DNA from: Desulforhopalus singaporensis
GTDB lineage: Bacteria; Desulfobacterota; Desulfobulbia; Desulfobulbales; Desulfocapsaceae
Reading direction: 5' to 3'
Length of the DNA: 64,000 bases
NCBI RefSeq assembly: GCF_900104445.1
Contig: NZ_FNJI01000006.1
Span: 124,001 to 188,000 of the forward strand
Part shown: positions 39,051 to 47,122 of the stretch, piece by piece
Layout: every line of letters begins with the position of its first letter
How positions within the stretch are numbered: the first letter of the stretch is position 1
Translations under genes and position numbers: made by a program
Notes under the pieces: generated by a model
What the model saw: only the letters and a program-made list of their open reading frames with translations
What the model was told of the DNA's origin: nothing
Databases searched by the model: none

Positions 39051-39713
39051 TCAGTTGTTCAGCCGCTCGCCACTGATCTCGTCAAAGAGTGCTGCCGCGG
39101 TTTGGGTGTGCAGCGACCTCTTGACCTGTTGGCCAGTGTCGCCACCACTGTTTTGTTGATAGTTCGCCAGAGCCAACGCGTCCTGCAACACTGCGGATTC
39201 CTGTTGCAGGTTTTCAGCGGCTGATGCCGGTGGCTGCAAAAGGGTGTCAAGGGTGCGGCGCAGTTCGTCGGTTGCCCCGACATTTTTCAAGATGGTTGTT
39301 CTTACCTCGCCGGAAAGACCGTGCAGGTAAGCGCCGCAGAGAACGACCGCCATGTTTGCGCCTTCTTTTCTGGCGATATTTTCAGCAAATCTTGCTACGG
39401 TGGTGGTTGTTTTTATGCTTTTGAAGTCAGTATGATAATACCGTTTGACTTCCACGGCTACCTTGTCTTTGAGCAGGTCTTCGCGGGAGCCCAGGAAATC
39501 TTCCGGCAAAGTGCCGAGGCATTGCTCGGCGAATTGACAATAGGATGCACAGCCGAAATCCATTTTGGGGTTGACGAAACGGTGATCACAACCGGGACAT
39601 TTTCTGGTGGTGTCATCCTTGTAGAACTCAACGAGTGCCCCGCATTGGGGACACTCTACGTCATAGATGGCGTCGTTGTTCCAGTACTGCATATCTTGCC
39701 CGGGACATTTCAT
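39051..39713 (-). CDS. Zinc-ribbon protein with a degenerate HD-like domain
   Basis: 220 residues. N-terminal double CxxC ribbon (VECPQCGALVEF ... RKCPGCDHRF), then a second cysteine set FGCASYCQFAEQCLG, then about residues 85-130 look like the start of an HD phosphohydrolase domain (TVARFAENIARKEGANMAVVLCGAYLHGLSG). The catalytic His-Asp pair is not intact: LHG replaces LHD, and no upstream His is seen at the expected place. Last gene of the cluster, after a CooC-like ATPase. Function unknown; a metal-dependent sensing or maturation role is possible. Confidence 0.6.
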   Translation of the reverse strand: MKCPGQDMQYWNNDAIYDVECPQCGALVEFYKDDTTRKCPGCDHRFVNPKMDFGCASYCQFAEQCLGTLPEDFLGSREDLLKDKVAVEVKRYYHTDFKSIKTTTTVARFAENIARKEGANMAVVLCGAYLHGLSGEVRTTILKNVGATDELRRTLDTLLQPPASAAENLQQESAVLQDALALANYQQNSGGDTGQQVKRSLHTQTAAALFDEISGERLNN

Positions 39714-39923
39714 TGATAACCTCCTTGGGGTCTGGGGTGCATTTCCTGTGTCTCAGGAGTACTATAAGCTCGATGTATGATAAGTATACCATTGGGTTGG
39801 CATCGAAGGTTTGACCTGGGTCAAAAGAGGAAAAATAGTGAAAGGATGGGCGGCACTGGAAAAATAGCAGGAGTACCAAACGGGTTGGTACTCCTGGGAA
39901 AACAGGGGACGACGCGGGGTTTA

Positions 39924-40679
39924 TCAGGGACAGTATTGGGTCATAACCTCGGTTACGGCGACCACTGACGGTGAATTGTCGTCAAGCTCCATAAGCGAAC
40001 GTCTTTCCATGTCAAATTCAAGAAGAGCCGGATCGTTGGGGATGATGCCACCCACGGGCAGACCGATTTCCTCAACTTCTTTAAGGAACTGGTCGCCGAG
40101 CTTCTCCGGACCTCGGGTCACGAGTATTGCAAGGTTCTTGACATCGAGCTTGAGGCTCTCGAGCATCGAGTTTATCCTGCGTACAGCGCGTAAACCTCTC
40201 AGGGAATAGTCGGTGACAAGAAAAAGCATGTCGACCTTGCCGCTTGTGCGCCGGCTCAGGTGCTCCATCCCCGCTTCGTTGTCGACCACCATGTACGCAT
40301 AATGCGAGCTGAGCCTGTCGGTGAAGTTGTTCAGGATATTGTTGACCATGCAGTAGCATCCCTGGCCTTCCTGCCTGCCCATGACCAACAGATCGTAAGA
40401 AGGAGTTTCTATTATCGCCTGCTCAACCAGGGTCTCGAGATAGTTGACCTTGTCCATGCCGGAGGGGACCCCCTGGGGATCTTTCATGTAGGTTTCACGG
40501 ATGTCGCCGATCGTGCTGGTAACACTGTGTCCGAGCGTTTCTCCAAGGTTGCTGTTGGGGTCAGCATCGACTGCCAGTATCGGTCCCTTGTCAACCTTGT
40601 TCATGTACCGCACCACCAGAGAAGCTACCGTGGTTTTGCCAACCCCGCCCTTTCCTGCAAAAGCAATTACTTTACTCAT
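39924..40679 (-). CDS. CooC-like nickel-insertion ATPase
   Basis: 251-residue MinD/ParA-type ATPase. Deviant Walker A GKGGVGKTT (9-17), switch regions DADPNSNLG and VVDNEAGMEHL, and the CooC nickel-binding CxC seen as C108-Y-C110 in GQGCYCMVNN. CooC/AcsF proteins load nickel into CO dehydrogenase / acetyl-CoA synthase. No CODH/ACS gene is in the window; the gene lies downstream of HdrB in a cluster with methylene-THF reductase, which fits a Wood-Ljungdahl context. Assigning the client as CODH/ACS is inference. Confidence 0.82.
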   Translation of the reverse strand: MSKVIAFAGKGGVGKTTVASLVVRYMNKVDKGPILAVDADPNSNLGETLGHSVTSTIGDIRETYMKDPQGVPSGMDKVNYLETLVEQAIIETPSYDLLVMGRQEGQGCYCMVNNILNNFTDRLSSHYAYMVVDNEAGMEHLSRRTSGKVDMLFLVTDYSLRGLRAVRRINSMLESLKLDVKNLAILVTRGPEKLGDQFLKEVEEIGLPVGGIIPNDPALLEFDMERRSLMELDDNSPSVVAVTEVMTQYCP

Positions 40680-40891
40680 ACAAATCTCCGTGAAAATTAC
40701 GCTGCTGATCGAAGATCAGGCCGATTATTACATGTTCGTACGTATTCAAGTCTGTCTGAAGTTCTAGACCAATAGTAAACATCCTTTACAAAATGGAAAG
40801 AAAAAACCGCCCTGCTTATACATTTGCAGGGCGGCGGTGGATAACGGGTCCGGCCAACAACCGCCGGACAGCTGGTCTCATTGAAAGGTGG

Positions 40892-41827
40892 TCATGCACT
40901 GACGGGTGTCTTTTTTTTGCTCTTCTTTTTTTTCTTTTCCTCAACGGGACCCAGCAGGGCCTGCAGTTTAGTAATATCGGAGAAGTCTATGGTGCTGTTT
41001 TCCCTGATTCCCAGGCTCGATTGATCAAGTCCCATGCAGAGCCCAAGAAGCTGCGGATAGAGAAGCACCGGAAGCTGCTTTTTTATCTTTGCATCAGCCA
41101 ACAGCCTTTGCTGGGCCGTGTCGAACTGGAGGTGACAGTAGGCGCAGACTGGGGTGATATATTCGGCACCGGCCAGCTGCGCTCCGGTTATTTTTTCACA
41201 GAGAAGCTTCTGGGAAAGTTCATCGTTGATACCGGCAAGGGCAGCCCCGCAGCATTCCATCCTTCCGGGCCAGTCAAGACTTGTGGCCCCGGTCAGGGCG
41301 AGGAGATCTTCTGAGATCCCGGGTACGAACGAATCGTCGAAACGGGTTATCTCCCGCGGACGGAGGATATGACAGCCGTGAATCAGGGATATTTTGAGGT
41401 CGGTAAACTGTTTCACCAGATTTTTTTTTATCGTGTCGACCCCGACATCCTGGTGGAGGACGGTGAGAAAATGTTTGACCTGGGTCTTGCCGGAGTAACT
41501 GAGTCCTTCCTTGCTGAGGAAAGATGTTAATTTTTCGGCAAGACCGGTGTCGGATTCCATGACGTTTTTGGCTTTTTGCAGACTAGCAAAGCAGCAGTTG
41601 CAGACCACCATGATATCCAGACCTCGCTGTTGGGCGATTGCAAGATTGCGCACCGAGGGCAGGATATAAGCCGTTTCGTCTACATTCCTGGCGGGATAAC
41701 CGCAGCAGTTGAACTGGTCCACAATTTCCAGTTCAACGCCCAGCTTCTGCAGGACTCTCTTGGTGGATTCAGCGTACTGCTTGATTCGTATCGGGATGTT
41801 GCATCCTTGGAAAAATGCATATTTCAT
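40892..41827 (-). CDS. hdrB: HdrB-like heterodisulfide reductase subunit
   Basis: 311 residues with two CCG cysteine domains: GCNIPIR ... NCCGYP ... CNCCFASL and GCHILRP ... ECCGAALAG ... CAYCHLQF. These bind a non-cubane 4Fe-4S cluster that reduces disulfides or passes electrons in Hdr complexes. The C-terminus ends with a lysine tail (EEKKKKKSKKK) that is unusual. Its start overlaps the end of the membrane Fe-S gene by four bases, so the two are translated together and probably form a complex. Confidence 0.85.
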   Translation of the reverse strand: MKYAFFQGCNIPIRIKQYAESTKRVLQKLGVELEIVDQFNCCGYPARNVDETAYILPSVRNLAIAQQRGLDIMVVCNCCFASLQKAKNVMESDTGLAEKLTSFLSKEGLSYSGKTQVKHFLTVLHQDVGVDTIKKNLVKQFTDLKISLIHGCHILRPREITRFDDSFVPGISEDLLALTGATSLDWPGRMECCGAALAGINDELSQKLLCEKITGAQLAGAEYITPVCAYCHLQFDTAQQRLLADAKIKKQLPVLLYPQLLGLCMGLDQSSLGIRENSTIDFSDITKLQALLGPVEEKKKKKSKKKTPVSA

Positions 41828-43545
41828 ACGCTCGCTCCTGCTTCGAGTTTGTTGATGGCATCGTTTTTCAGGCCATAGAAAATATCACACAACTGCACTT
41901 CATTGGGACAATGCTCCTGGCACAGATAACATGTGGAGCAGCTCCAGATCATTTTTGATCCCATGGCGAGCTCCCTGTTTCCTATGCCAAGACTGTAGAT
42001 AATCTGGTGGGGTAGCAATCCCAACTCCTCGGACGGGTTGTCAAAGCTCCTGACAACCGGGCAGATGTTGGTGCAGCGCCGGCATGAATAACACCCTCTG
42101 TAGGATTCATTGTTACCGCTTCCTGTCTGGCCAAGGTTGAGCGGACCACTGAAATCGGCGAGGCTCTTGAAACAGTCCTTAAACTGGTCGGTCACCTTTT
42201 TAAGGGCTTTGAGGTGGTCATCGACGAAATTGCCTGCCAGGGCAAGCGGAAAGGAGAAATGGCTGAGCAGGGCGGTCTCCGGTTTGCCGTTTTCCAGAAG
42301 AACGTATCTTGACCTTACGAAAAGTTCTTTAAGGTTGATCCCGGAAGGGCAGACTGTGGTACATCGATCACAGCTGGTGCAGATATACAAACCCTCTTGC
42401 AGCCGTTTGAGAGTTTGCCTGTCTATCGGCCTTCCGGCCGCAAGATTCTTGAGGTACTGCACCTTTTCCGACGGCAGTATGAAGTCGTTATCGAAATACT
42501 CGTAAAACATCGAGGATGAGCATTCGACGGTACAGGCGCCGCAGTGGGTACAGGCGGAAAGCCCGAGCATCTGAGTATTCAGACCGTTGGCCGGGGATGA
42601 GACCGTGTCGTTTGTCACCCGCTTGGTCAGCAGGCTCAGGGGGGCGGCGACAATGTGGAACATTTTGCCGAAAGGGAGCCAGGCAAGCAGGGTGAAGCAC
42701 GCCAGGATATGCAGATAGTAGAAAAAACTGACCGCAGCGGCGTCACCCACCGACGAGAAAAAACCTCCGACGACTTTTGTTGCGGCAAAACCACCAAACG
42801 CCGAGCGGTTTGACGCGTGGCAGTCGATACAGTTGTAGCCGTTCTGCTCTTTGCCCGCGGCAACCAGCTCGGCGGATGGACTTTCGGCAAAGTTGGGAGA
42901 AACCAGGCCGTTTTGCGCGACCCAGTAAGCTTCAAGGGCAAGCGTCTCCTCTTCGTCCAGGGAGCCATACTCCTCGGTCATACGGGTAAAGGTAGAATAT
43001 GAGGACATCTTGGTCCCCTCGAGAAAGAAACCGGATAAGATTATCGCCGCGATAATAACCAGGGCTGCCCAATCACCGGGGTAGTTCCTGAGCCTTTGCG
43101 GTTTGCTTGAAAACCTTCTGTAGATTGCGAGCGCAAGACCGGCAAGGACCATCACTCCGAACAGGTTTCGCAGAAAAAGAAATGGGTTCAGTGTGGGCTG
43201 GTAGTTAGCGAACAGGGAATCAGAAACAATTGCGCCAAGCGCGTGCATCAACAGCAGCAGGATAAAACCGGTAAAAATAAGAATGTGGGCAACCCAGCGG
43301 AGGTAGCTTTTATCAAAGGTGCGTTTTAAAAAGAGGAGATCGGCGAAAAAAGACTTTATGACAAGGAAAATCCTGGGGCCCAGAAGGGTAGACACCACGC
43401 CTTTAATCGCCGCACCGACCCTGCTTTCACTGAATGCGGGGGAGCCAGATGGGGCAATACCCTGGGAAAACCACGTTGAGAATCGAATAAATAATCCAAT
43501 GAGACAGACAATTACAGATAAGCCAAGCAGTATATTGAAATTCAT
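41824..43545 (-). CDS. NarI-like membrane cytochrome fused to HdrC-type 4Fe-4S domain, with CxxCH
   Basis: 573 residues. Five membrane helices (about 5-22, 85-107, 128-143, 159-175, 273-291) with histidines H87, H101, H279 and H297 placed as in NarI/HdrE-type b haem proteins. Between helices 4 and 5 lies C239-I-D-C242-H243, a c-type haem motif in a loop that should face the periplasm. The cytoplasmic half carries four cysteine motifs: CTHCGACTVEC, CTSCDRCTTVC, CYSCRRCTNIC and CSTCYLCQEHC. Likely transfers electrons between the quinone pool and the HdrB partner encoded next. Direction is unknown. Confidence 0.82.
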   Translation of the reverse strand: MNFNILLGLSVIVCLIGLFIRFSTWFSQGIAPSGSPAFSESRVGAAIKGVVSTLLGPRIFLVIKSFFADLLFLKRTFDKSYLRWVAHILIFTGFILLLLMHALGAIVSDSLFANYQPTLNPFLFLRNLFGVMVLAGLALAIYRRFSSKPQRLRNYPGDWAALVIIAAIILSGFFLEGTKMSSYSTFTRMTEEYGSLDEEETLALEAYWVAQNGLVSPNFAESPSAELVAAGKEQNGYNCIDCHASNRSAFGGFAATKVVGGFFSSVGDAAAVSFFYYLHILACFTLLAWLPFGKMFHIVAAPLSLLTKRVTNDTVSSPANGLNTQMLGLSACTHCGACTVECSSSMFYEYFDNDFILPSEKVQYLKNLAAGRPIDRQTLKRLQEGLYICTSCDRCTTVCPSGINLKELFVRSRYVLLENGKPETALLSHFSFPLALAGNFVDDHLKALKKVTDQFKDCFKSLADFSGPLNLGQTGSGNNESYRGCYSCRRCTNICPVVRSFDNPSEELGLLPHQIIYSLGIGNRELAMGSKMIWSCSTCYLCQEHCPNEVQLCDIFYGLKNDAINKLEAGASV

Positions 43546-43969
43546 AGCTGTTTTTCTATACCCTCTGTTTTTTCCAATACCAGGAATATTTAGTTCGGTT
43601 TTCAGTTTATAGTTATCACGATATCATGGGACCCTCGGCGACGGGCGGTCAGCGATAACCATAAATGAAATTTGTCTTTTGGCCTTTTATCCTCCTGAAG
43701 AGCATTGGCGACTTCGCCAGTTGTTGGTGACGAGATGTTCACGGTCAGATTCCGGCGGCGATTCACGCCGGCAACCGACCTTCTGGTTCGGAGAAACGAC
43801 GTTGTGGTGCAGCGTCGTATATGACATAACACACTCTTTTATCAAAGAGAAATATACCGTTTTTTCCTAACTGCGTCGAGCGATCATTTGCTTTTATATA
43901 AAAAAAATTGATTGTATTTATAGATAAAGGACCGGATTGGTGCAAAAAATATAAAGTTAGTAGGAACCT
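43546..43969. other. 424-base gap between the PAS kinase and the membrane Fe-S gene
   Basis: Holds the structured leader described separately, an AT-rich stretch at 43860-43930 likely to contain the promoter, and no credible gene; a short open frame at 43602-43832 (minus) coincides with the structured RNA and lacks family-like sequence. Confidence 0.5.
43691..43818 (-). ncRNA. Structured 5' leader of the HdrC/HdrB operon, candidate cis-regulatory RNA
   Basis: On the minus strand four hairpins follow one another: ACGACG/CGTCGT (43796-43818), CCGAACC-AGAA-GGTCGG with one bulged A (43775-43791), CCGGCG/CGCCGG (43752-43771), TGGCG-AAGT-CGCCA (43706-43719), then AGGAGG (complement of 43691-43696), about 145 bases before the membrane Fe-S gene. 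The bracketing sequence is AT-rich. The pattern is that of a riboswitch or other structured leader; I could not match it to a known class from memory. Confidence 0.4.
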
Positions 43970-45505
43970 TCATCCGATGGACATGAAGTGAAATTCGTCC
44001 GATATCGGTTCTTCGGGAAATTCAAGCAGGATGACTGTGCCCTGGGGACCGGTCTCTTTTATTGAGATCTTGCCGTGGTTCTCTTCCATGATCCCGTAAG
44101 CCATGCTGAGGCCAAGTCCCGTACCCTTGCCCAGCTCCTTGGTGGTGAAAAACGGATCGAAAACCTTTGAAAGATGTTCCTCCGGAATTCCGGGGCCGGT
44201 GTCGGCTACCTCGATAAAGGCTTTGCCGGCTTGCCGGTCCCGGTAGGTTCTGATGGTGATGGTACCCTGGCCTTCCATGGCATCTATGGCATTGATTATG
44301 AGGTTGATAACCACCTGGCAGAGTTGATTCTTATCGGCATTGACCAGGATCTGGTAATCGTCCAGTTCCTTGACCACATCGATATTCATAAAGAGTTTCT
44401 GGTCGCGGATCAGTCTCAGGCTCTCGCCGACGAGGTTGTTGAGGTAAAAGACGTCTTTGGTCGGTCTCTTCTGACGACTGTAGGCAAGCAGGTTCTTGAC
44501 GATTTCCTGACACCGCTCGGCGTCTTCCAGGATATAGTTGAGATTGCTGATCAAGGGGTGCTCATTGCCGAGTTTTTCACGCATGAGGTTGCCGTAGAGC
44601 AGAATTGAGGTCAGGGGATTGTTGATCTCATGGGCGACTCCGGCTGCCAGACGGCCCATTGAGGCCAGTTTTTCTGACTGGAAAAGCTGGCTCTCCGCTT
44701 CCTCGAGTTTTTTCTGCACCGCCTGTTTTTCGCGAAGATCGTTGTAGATAGCGGCTGATGCGGCCTCTTTGTCCTCTTCGTAGATAATAGCAGCAGTCAT
44801 CTCAACTGGAATTTCTTCCTGGTTCTTGGTGAGGATCCTCACCTCGGTAGACGGTAACTTGCCTTTTTCCCCGATATTTTCGTCGCGCAGTTTCTTCATG
44901 ATTTCCCTGGCAACGCCTTTAGGGTAGAAATCCTCTATATTGCAATGTTCGAGGTCGGCGGTGGAGTAGCCGAAAAGTCCCTCGGCAGCTTCGTTCATGA
45001 GTATTATCTTGCCGGTTTTGTCAGCTGCGATGATACCGCTGACGGAGCTTTGCACGACCTTGTCGATCATTTCCCTGACGTCGATATATTTTTTTTCCAG
45101 GACCTTGACCGCAGTGATATCACGCAAACTCTCGATTATGTACTTAACCTCCCCTTTTTCGTCGAACATGGGTGAGAATACCCGTTCCTCCCAGATATCT
45201 TCGCCTTTTCTGCTGATGTTTCTCTGGATAATCGACTGGGATTTCCCGGTGTTCAGCACCTGCTGCAGGGGACAGTCTATTTCATGACAGGAGAGATGCT
45301 TGACATTGTCGACCTTTTTAAAGGTCTCTTTACAGGTTTTCCCCAGGATATCATCACGAACGACTTCACTTCTTTCGTAAAATTTGGCATTTGCGGCAAT
45401 TATGGTGCGGTCGGGGCGGAGCACCAGGGTGGGGAACGACAGGGAATCGAATACTTTCAGGCGCCAGTCTATTTCAATCGGGTCGAAGTTGTCGTTTTTG
45501 CTCAT
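43970..45505 (-). CDS. Soluble PAS-domain histidine kinase
   Basis: 511 residues, no membrane helix. Two PAS domains: residues about 12-125 ([20 protein letters not shown], with a PAC tail and a [11 protein letters not shown] segment) and about 140-260 ([29 protein letters not shown]). HisKA follows with the phospho-accepting His in [17 protein letters not shown], then HATPase ([33 protein letters not shown]). Lies between the ACT genes and the membrane Fe-S gene in the cluster. Cys and His in the first PAS could bind a metal or haem. The receiver protein at 46693 is the obvious local partner. Confidence 0.88.
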   Translation of the reverse strand: MSKNDNFDPIEIDWRLKVFDSLSFPTLVLRPDRTIIAANAKFYERSEVVRDDILGKTCKETFKKVDNVKHLSCHEIDCPLQQVLNTGKSQSIIQRNISRKGEDIWEERVFSPMFDEKGEVKYIIESLRDITAVKVLEKKYIDVREMIDKVVQSSVSGIIAADKTGKIILMNEAAEGLFGYSTADLEHCNIEDFYPKGVAREIMKKLRDENIGEKGKLPSTEVRILTKNQEEIPVEMTAAIIYEEDKEAASAAIYNDLREKQAVQKKLEEAESQLFQSEKLASMGRLAAGVAHEINNPLTSILLYGNLMREKLGNEHPLISNLNYILEDAERCQEIVKNLLAYSRQKRPTKDVFYLNNLVGESLRLIRDQKLFMNIDVVKELDDYQILVNADKNQLCQVVINLIINAIDAMEGQGTITIRTYRDRQAGKAFIEVADTGPGIPEEHLSKVFDPFFTTKELGKGTGLGLSMAYGIMEENHGKISIKETGPQGTVILLEFPEEPISDEFHFMSIG

Positions 45506-45581
45506 ATCGGTACATGTGTGGGTGAAAACAAGTTATTCCTAAACTGTCTTTTTGCCGGTCACACGAACAGCTCCAGCAGTT

Positions 45582-46091
45582 TCATGAACGTTGTCTGTCC
45601 ATGGGGGTGAGGAAGGTTCGGGTCAGGGTCTTTTTTGCCCTGTCTCCTTCACCGCCACGAAAAACCAGATACATGCTGGTGCCGGCACAACCGGTGATAA
45701 GTGGGGTGAGGTTGTGTCGGGCCAGCGAAGTCGCCGCCGCATCGGCGATACCGAAGCGGTCCTGAAAATGAGGGCCGTGCAGGTAGATGAGATCGACAGG
45801 CCATGTTTTCCTGCAGTGCAGCGACCGGGTGGCTGCCAAGCGGTTGACGGCCTCATCCAGGGTTTTTGCTGAACCCTTGTCCAGCAGCAGATGGAGGGAA
45901 ATGACCTCTTCTCCCCTGTGGCAGGCAATAAATTCGAACCGTTTTATCCCGGCCTCCAGTGCAGCTATCTGCTGTCCCCAGAATTCCAGTTCTGACGGAT
46001 CAAAAGTGAGCGTGGACAGCATAAGGTCGAACTTGTCTGAGATGCCGTAAACCTTGATCTGCTCTTCCCAATAGACGGCGATGGTTTCCAT
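45582..46091 (-). CDS. Stand-alone ACT-type regulatory protein
   Basis: 169 residues resembling the regulatory half of aspartate kinase: IAVYWEEQIKVYGI opens the first domain and ADAAATSLARHNLTPLITGCAGTSMYLVF reads as a second ACT-like unit. No kinase domain is present. Start chosen at ATG 46091 after AAAGGG; an in-frame start at 46196 lies inside the upstream gene. Eleven bases separate it from that gene, which is of the same type. It may sense an amino acid or cofactor; the ligand is unknown. Confidence 0.6.
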   Translation of the reverse strand: METIAVYWEEQIKVYGISDKFDLMLSTLTFDPSELEFWGQQIAALEAGIKRFEFIACHRGEEVISLHLLLDKGSAKTLDEAVNRLAATRSLHCRKTWPVDLIYLHGPHFQDRFGIADAAATSLARHNLTPLITGCAGTSMYLVFRGGEGDRAKKTLTRTFLTPMDRQRS

Positions 46092-46102
46092 ACACAGTCC
46101 CT

Positions 46103-46621
46103 TTATCTCGGAGGTTGTTTGAGTTGAAACTCCTGTCGGAAGGGGGCATGGTTTTGGGGGAGTTCGATAACGTCCAGGAGTTTCTCGACTATGCAATCGA
46201 GCTGGTTGAAGTCGGTAGTAAAGGCCAGAGCGGAGATGGATGTCACGCAGGTATAGACAGCCAGGTCATGTCTGGCCAGAGTGTTGATTATTCTGCCCAG
46301 TAGCCCGAGGCTGTTTCTGTGGGGAAACAGGGTCAAGAGCCCTATTCCACGAATTGTGGTTATATTTTTGGCTGAATAGGGAAGAAGGGTGATTATCTGG
46401 TCGACCTGCCCGGCGTCACTGTGGTCGACACAGAAATGCGTCGTGGTTTTATCTGTAACCGAATCTGAGCAGAGAAAAGGAATGTTGATGTTTTTTTCGG
46501 CGAGCCTCGTGAGAATTTTTTCTGCGGGCGGATCGCTCAAGTCTGTCCTGCGAACTGAGAATTGCACCAGTTCCTGACTGAACTTAATCCCGCCAATATG
46601 AGTTTTTTCAGTTATATCCAA
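46103..46621 (-). CDS. Stand-alone ACT-domain protein (aspartokinase regulatory-like)
   Basis: 172 residues with two ACT-type repeats: FSVRRTDLSDPPAEKILTRL ... NINIPFLCSDSV and TIRGIGLLTLF ... SLGLLGRIINTLARHDLAVY ... CIVEKLLDV. This matches aspartokinase C-terminal regulatory tandem ACT domains without the catalytic part. Likely binds a small ligand and acts with the next gene, to which it is closely spaced. The link to the Hdr/MetF cluster is by position only. Confidence 0.68.
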   Translation of the reverse strand: MDITEKTHIGGIKFSQELVQFSVRRTDLSDPPAEKILTRLAEKNINIPFLCSDSVTDKTTTHFCVDHSDAGQVDQIITLLPYSAKNITTIRGIGLLTLFPHRNSLGLLGRIINTLARHDLAVYTCVTSISALAFTTDFNQLDCIVEKLLDVIELPQNHAPFRQEFQLKQPPR

Positions 46622-46641
46622 AGGCTCTGTTTCAATTGAAG

Positions 46642-46688
46642 CTGTTTTTCTTCCGGGGCGAAACAGCGCCCCGGAAGAAAAAAAACAG
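46642..46688 (-). other. Intercistronic long hairpin
   Basis: A strong inverted repeat (core CTTCCGGGGCG / CGCCCCGGAAG) extended by T-rich and A-rich arms (CTGTTTTT on one side, AAAAACAG on the other), between the receiver gene and the ACT gene. The U-rich arm is on the 5' side on both strands, so it is not a classical terminator; it may protect or separate the upstream mRNA. Confidence 0.6.
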
Positions 46689-46692
46689 AAGA

Positions 46693-47076
46693 TTATAGGT
46701 TATCTTTTACAATCTCCATCAGTTTGTCAAGATCAATCGGCTTGGGAATGAAATCGTCGGCCAGAGTTGTCTTGCCACCCATATGGGTGTAGTTGGTTGT
46801 CTTGATAGCTTCCGTTACCGCGGTCAGAAGTACGATTACGATATCTTTGTACTCCTTGGAATTTTTCAATTCGTCGCACAGGGTGTAACCGTCTTTTCGC
46901 GGCATCATGACGTCGAGGATTATAAGATCCGGACGTTCTTCCTCTATCCGGTCCATCGCCTCGATCCCGTCATAGGCCTTGGCTACGCGAAAGTTTTCAC
47001 TTTCCAGTTTCATGGAGACCATTTCCACGAGATCTGTATCGTCATCAACTACCAGAACAAGTTTACTGTCGCTCAT
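46693..47076 (-). CDS. Single-domain response regulator (CheY-like)
   Basis: 127 residues, receiver domain only: acidic triad DDD (11-13), phosphorylation site D55 in LIILDVMMPRKDG, switch Thr in LLTAVTE and Lys in FIPKPIDLDKL. An insertion after LLTA (EAIKTTNYTHMGGKTTLADD) is longer than in CheY. No output domain, so it acts by protein contact or phosphorelay. Downstream of metF in the same direction; the PAS kinase is the nearest candidate partner. Confidence 0.9.
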   Translation of the reverse strand: MSDSKLVLVVDDDTDLVEMVSMKLESENFRVAKAYDGIEAMDRIEEERPDLIILDVMMPRKDGYTLCDELKNSKEYKDIVIVLLTAVTEAIKTTNYTHMGGKTTLADDFIPKPIDLDKLMEIVKDNL

Positions 47077-47122
47077 GTTGTCTATCCTCCATCAGCTTAC
47101 GGGTTGAAAACTTCTCTTTTAT

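Noticed and set aside
43602-43832. 76-codon open frame on the minus strand upstream of the membrane Fe-S gene
   Set aside because: Coincides with strong hairpins and has no ribosome site or family sequence; treated as structured leader.
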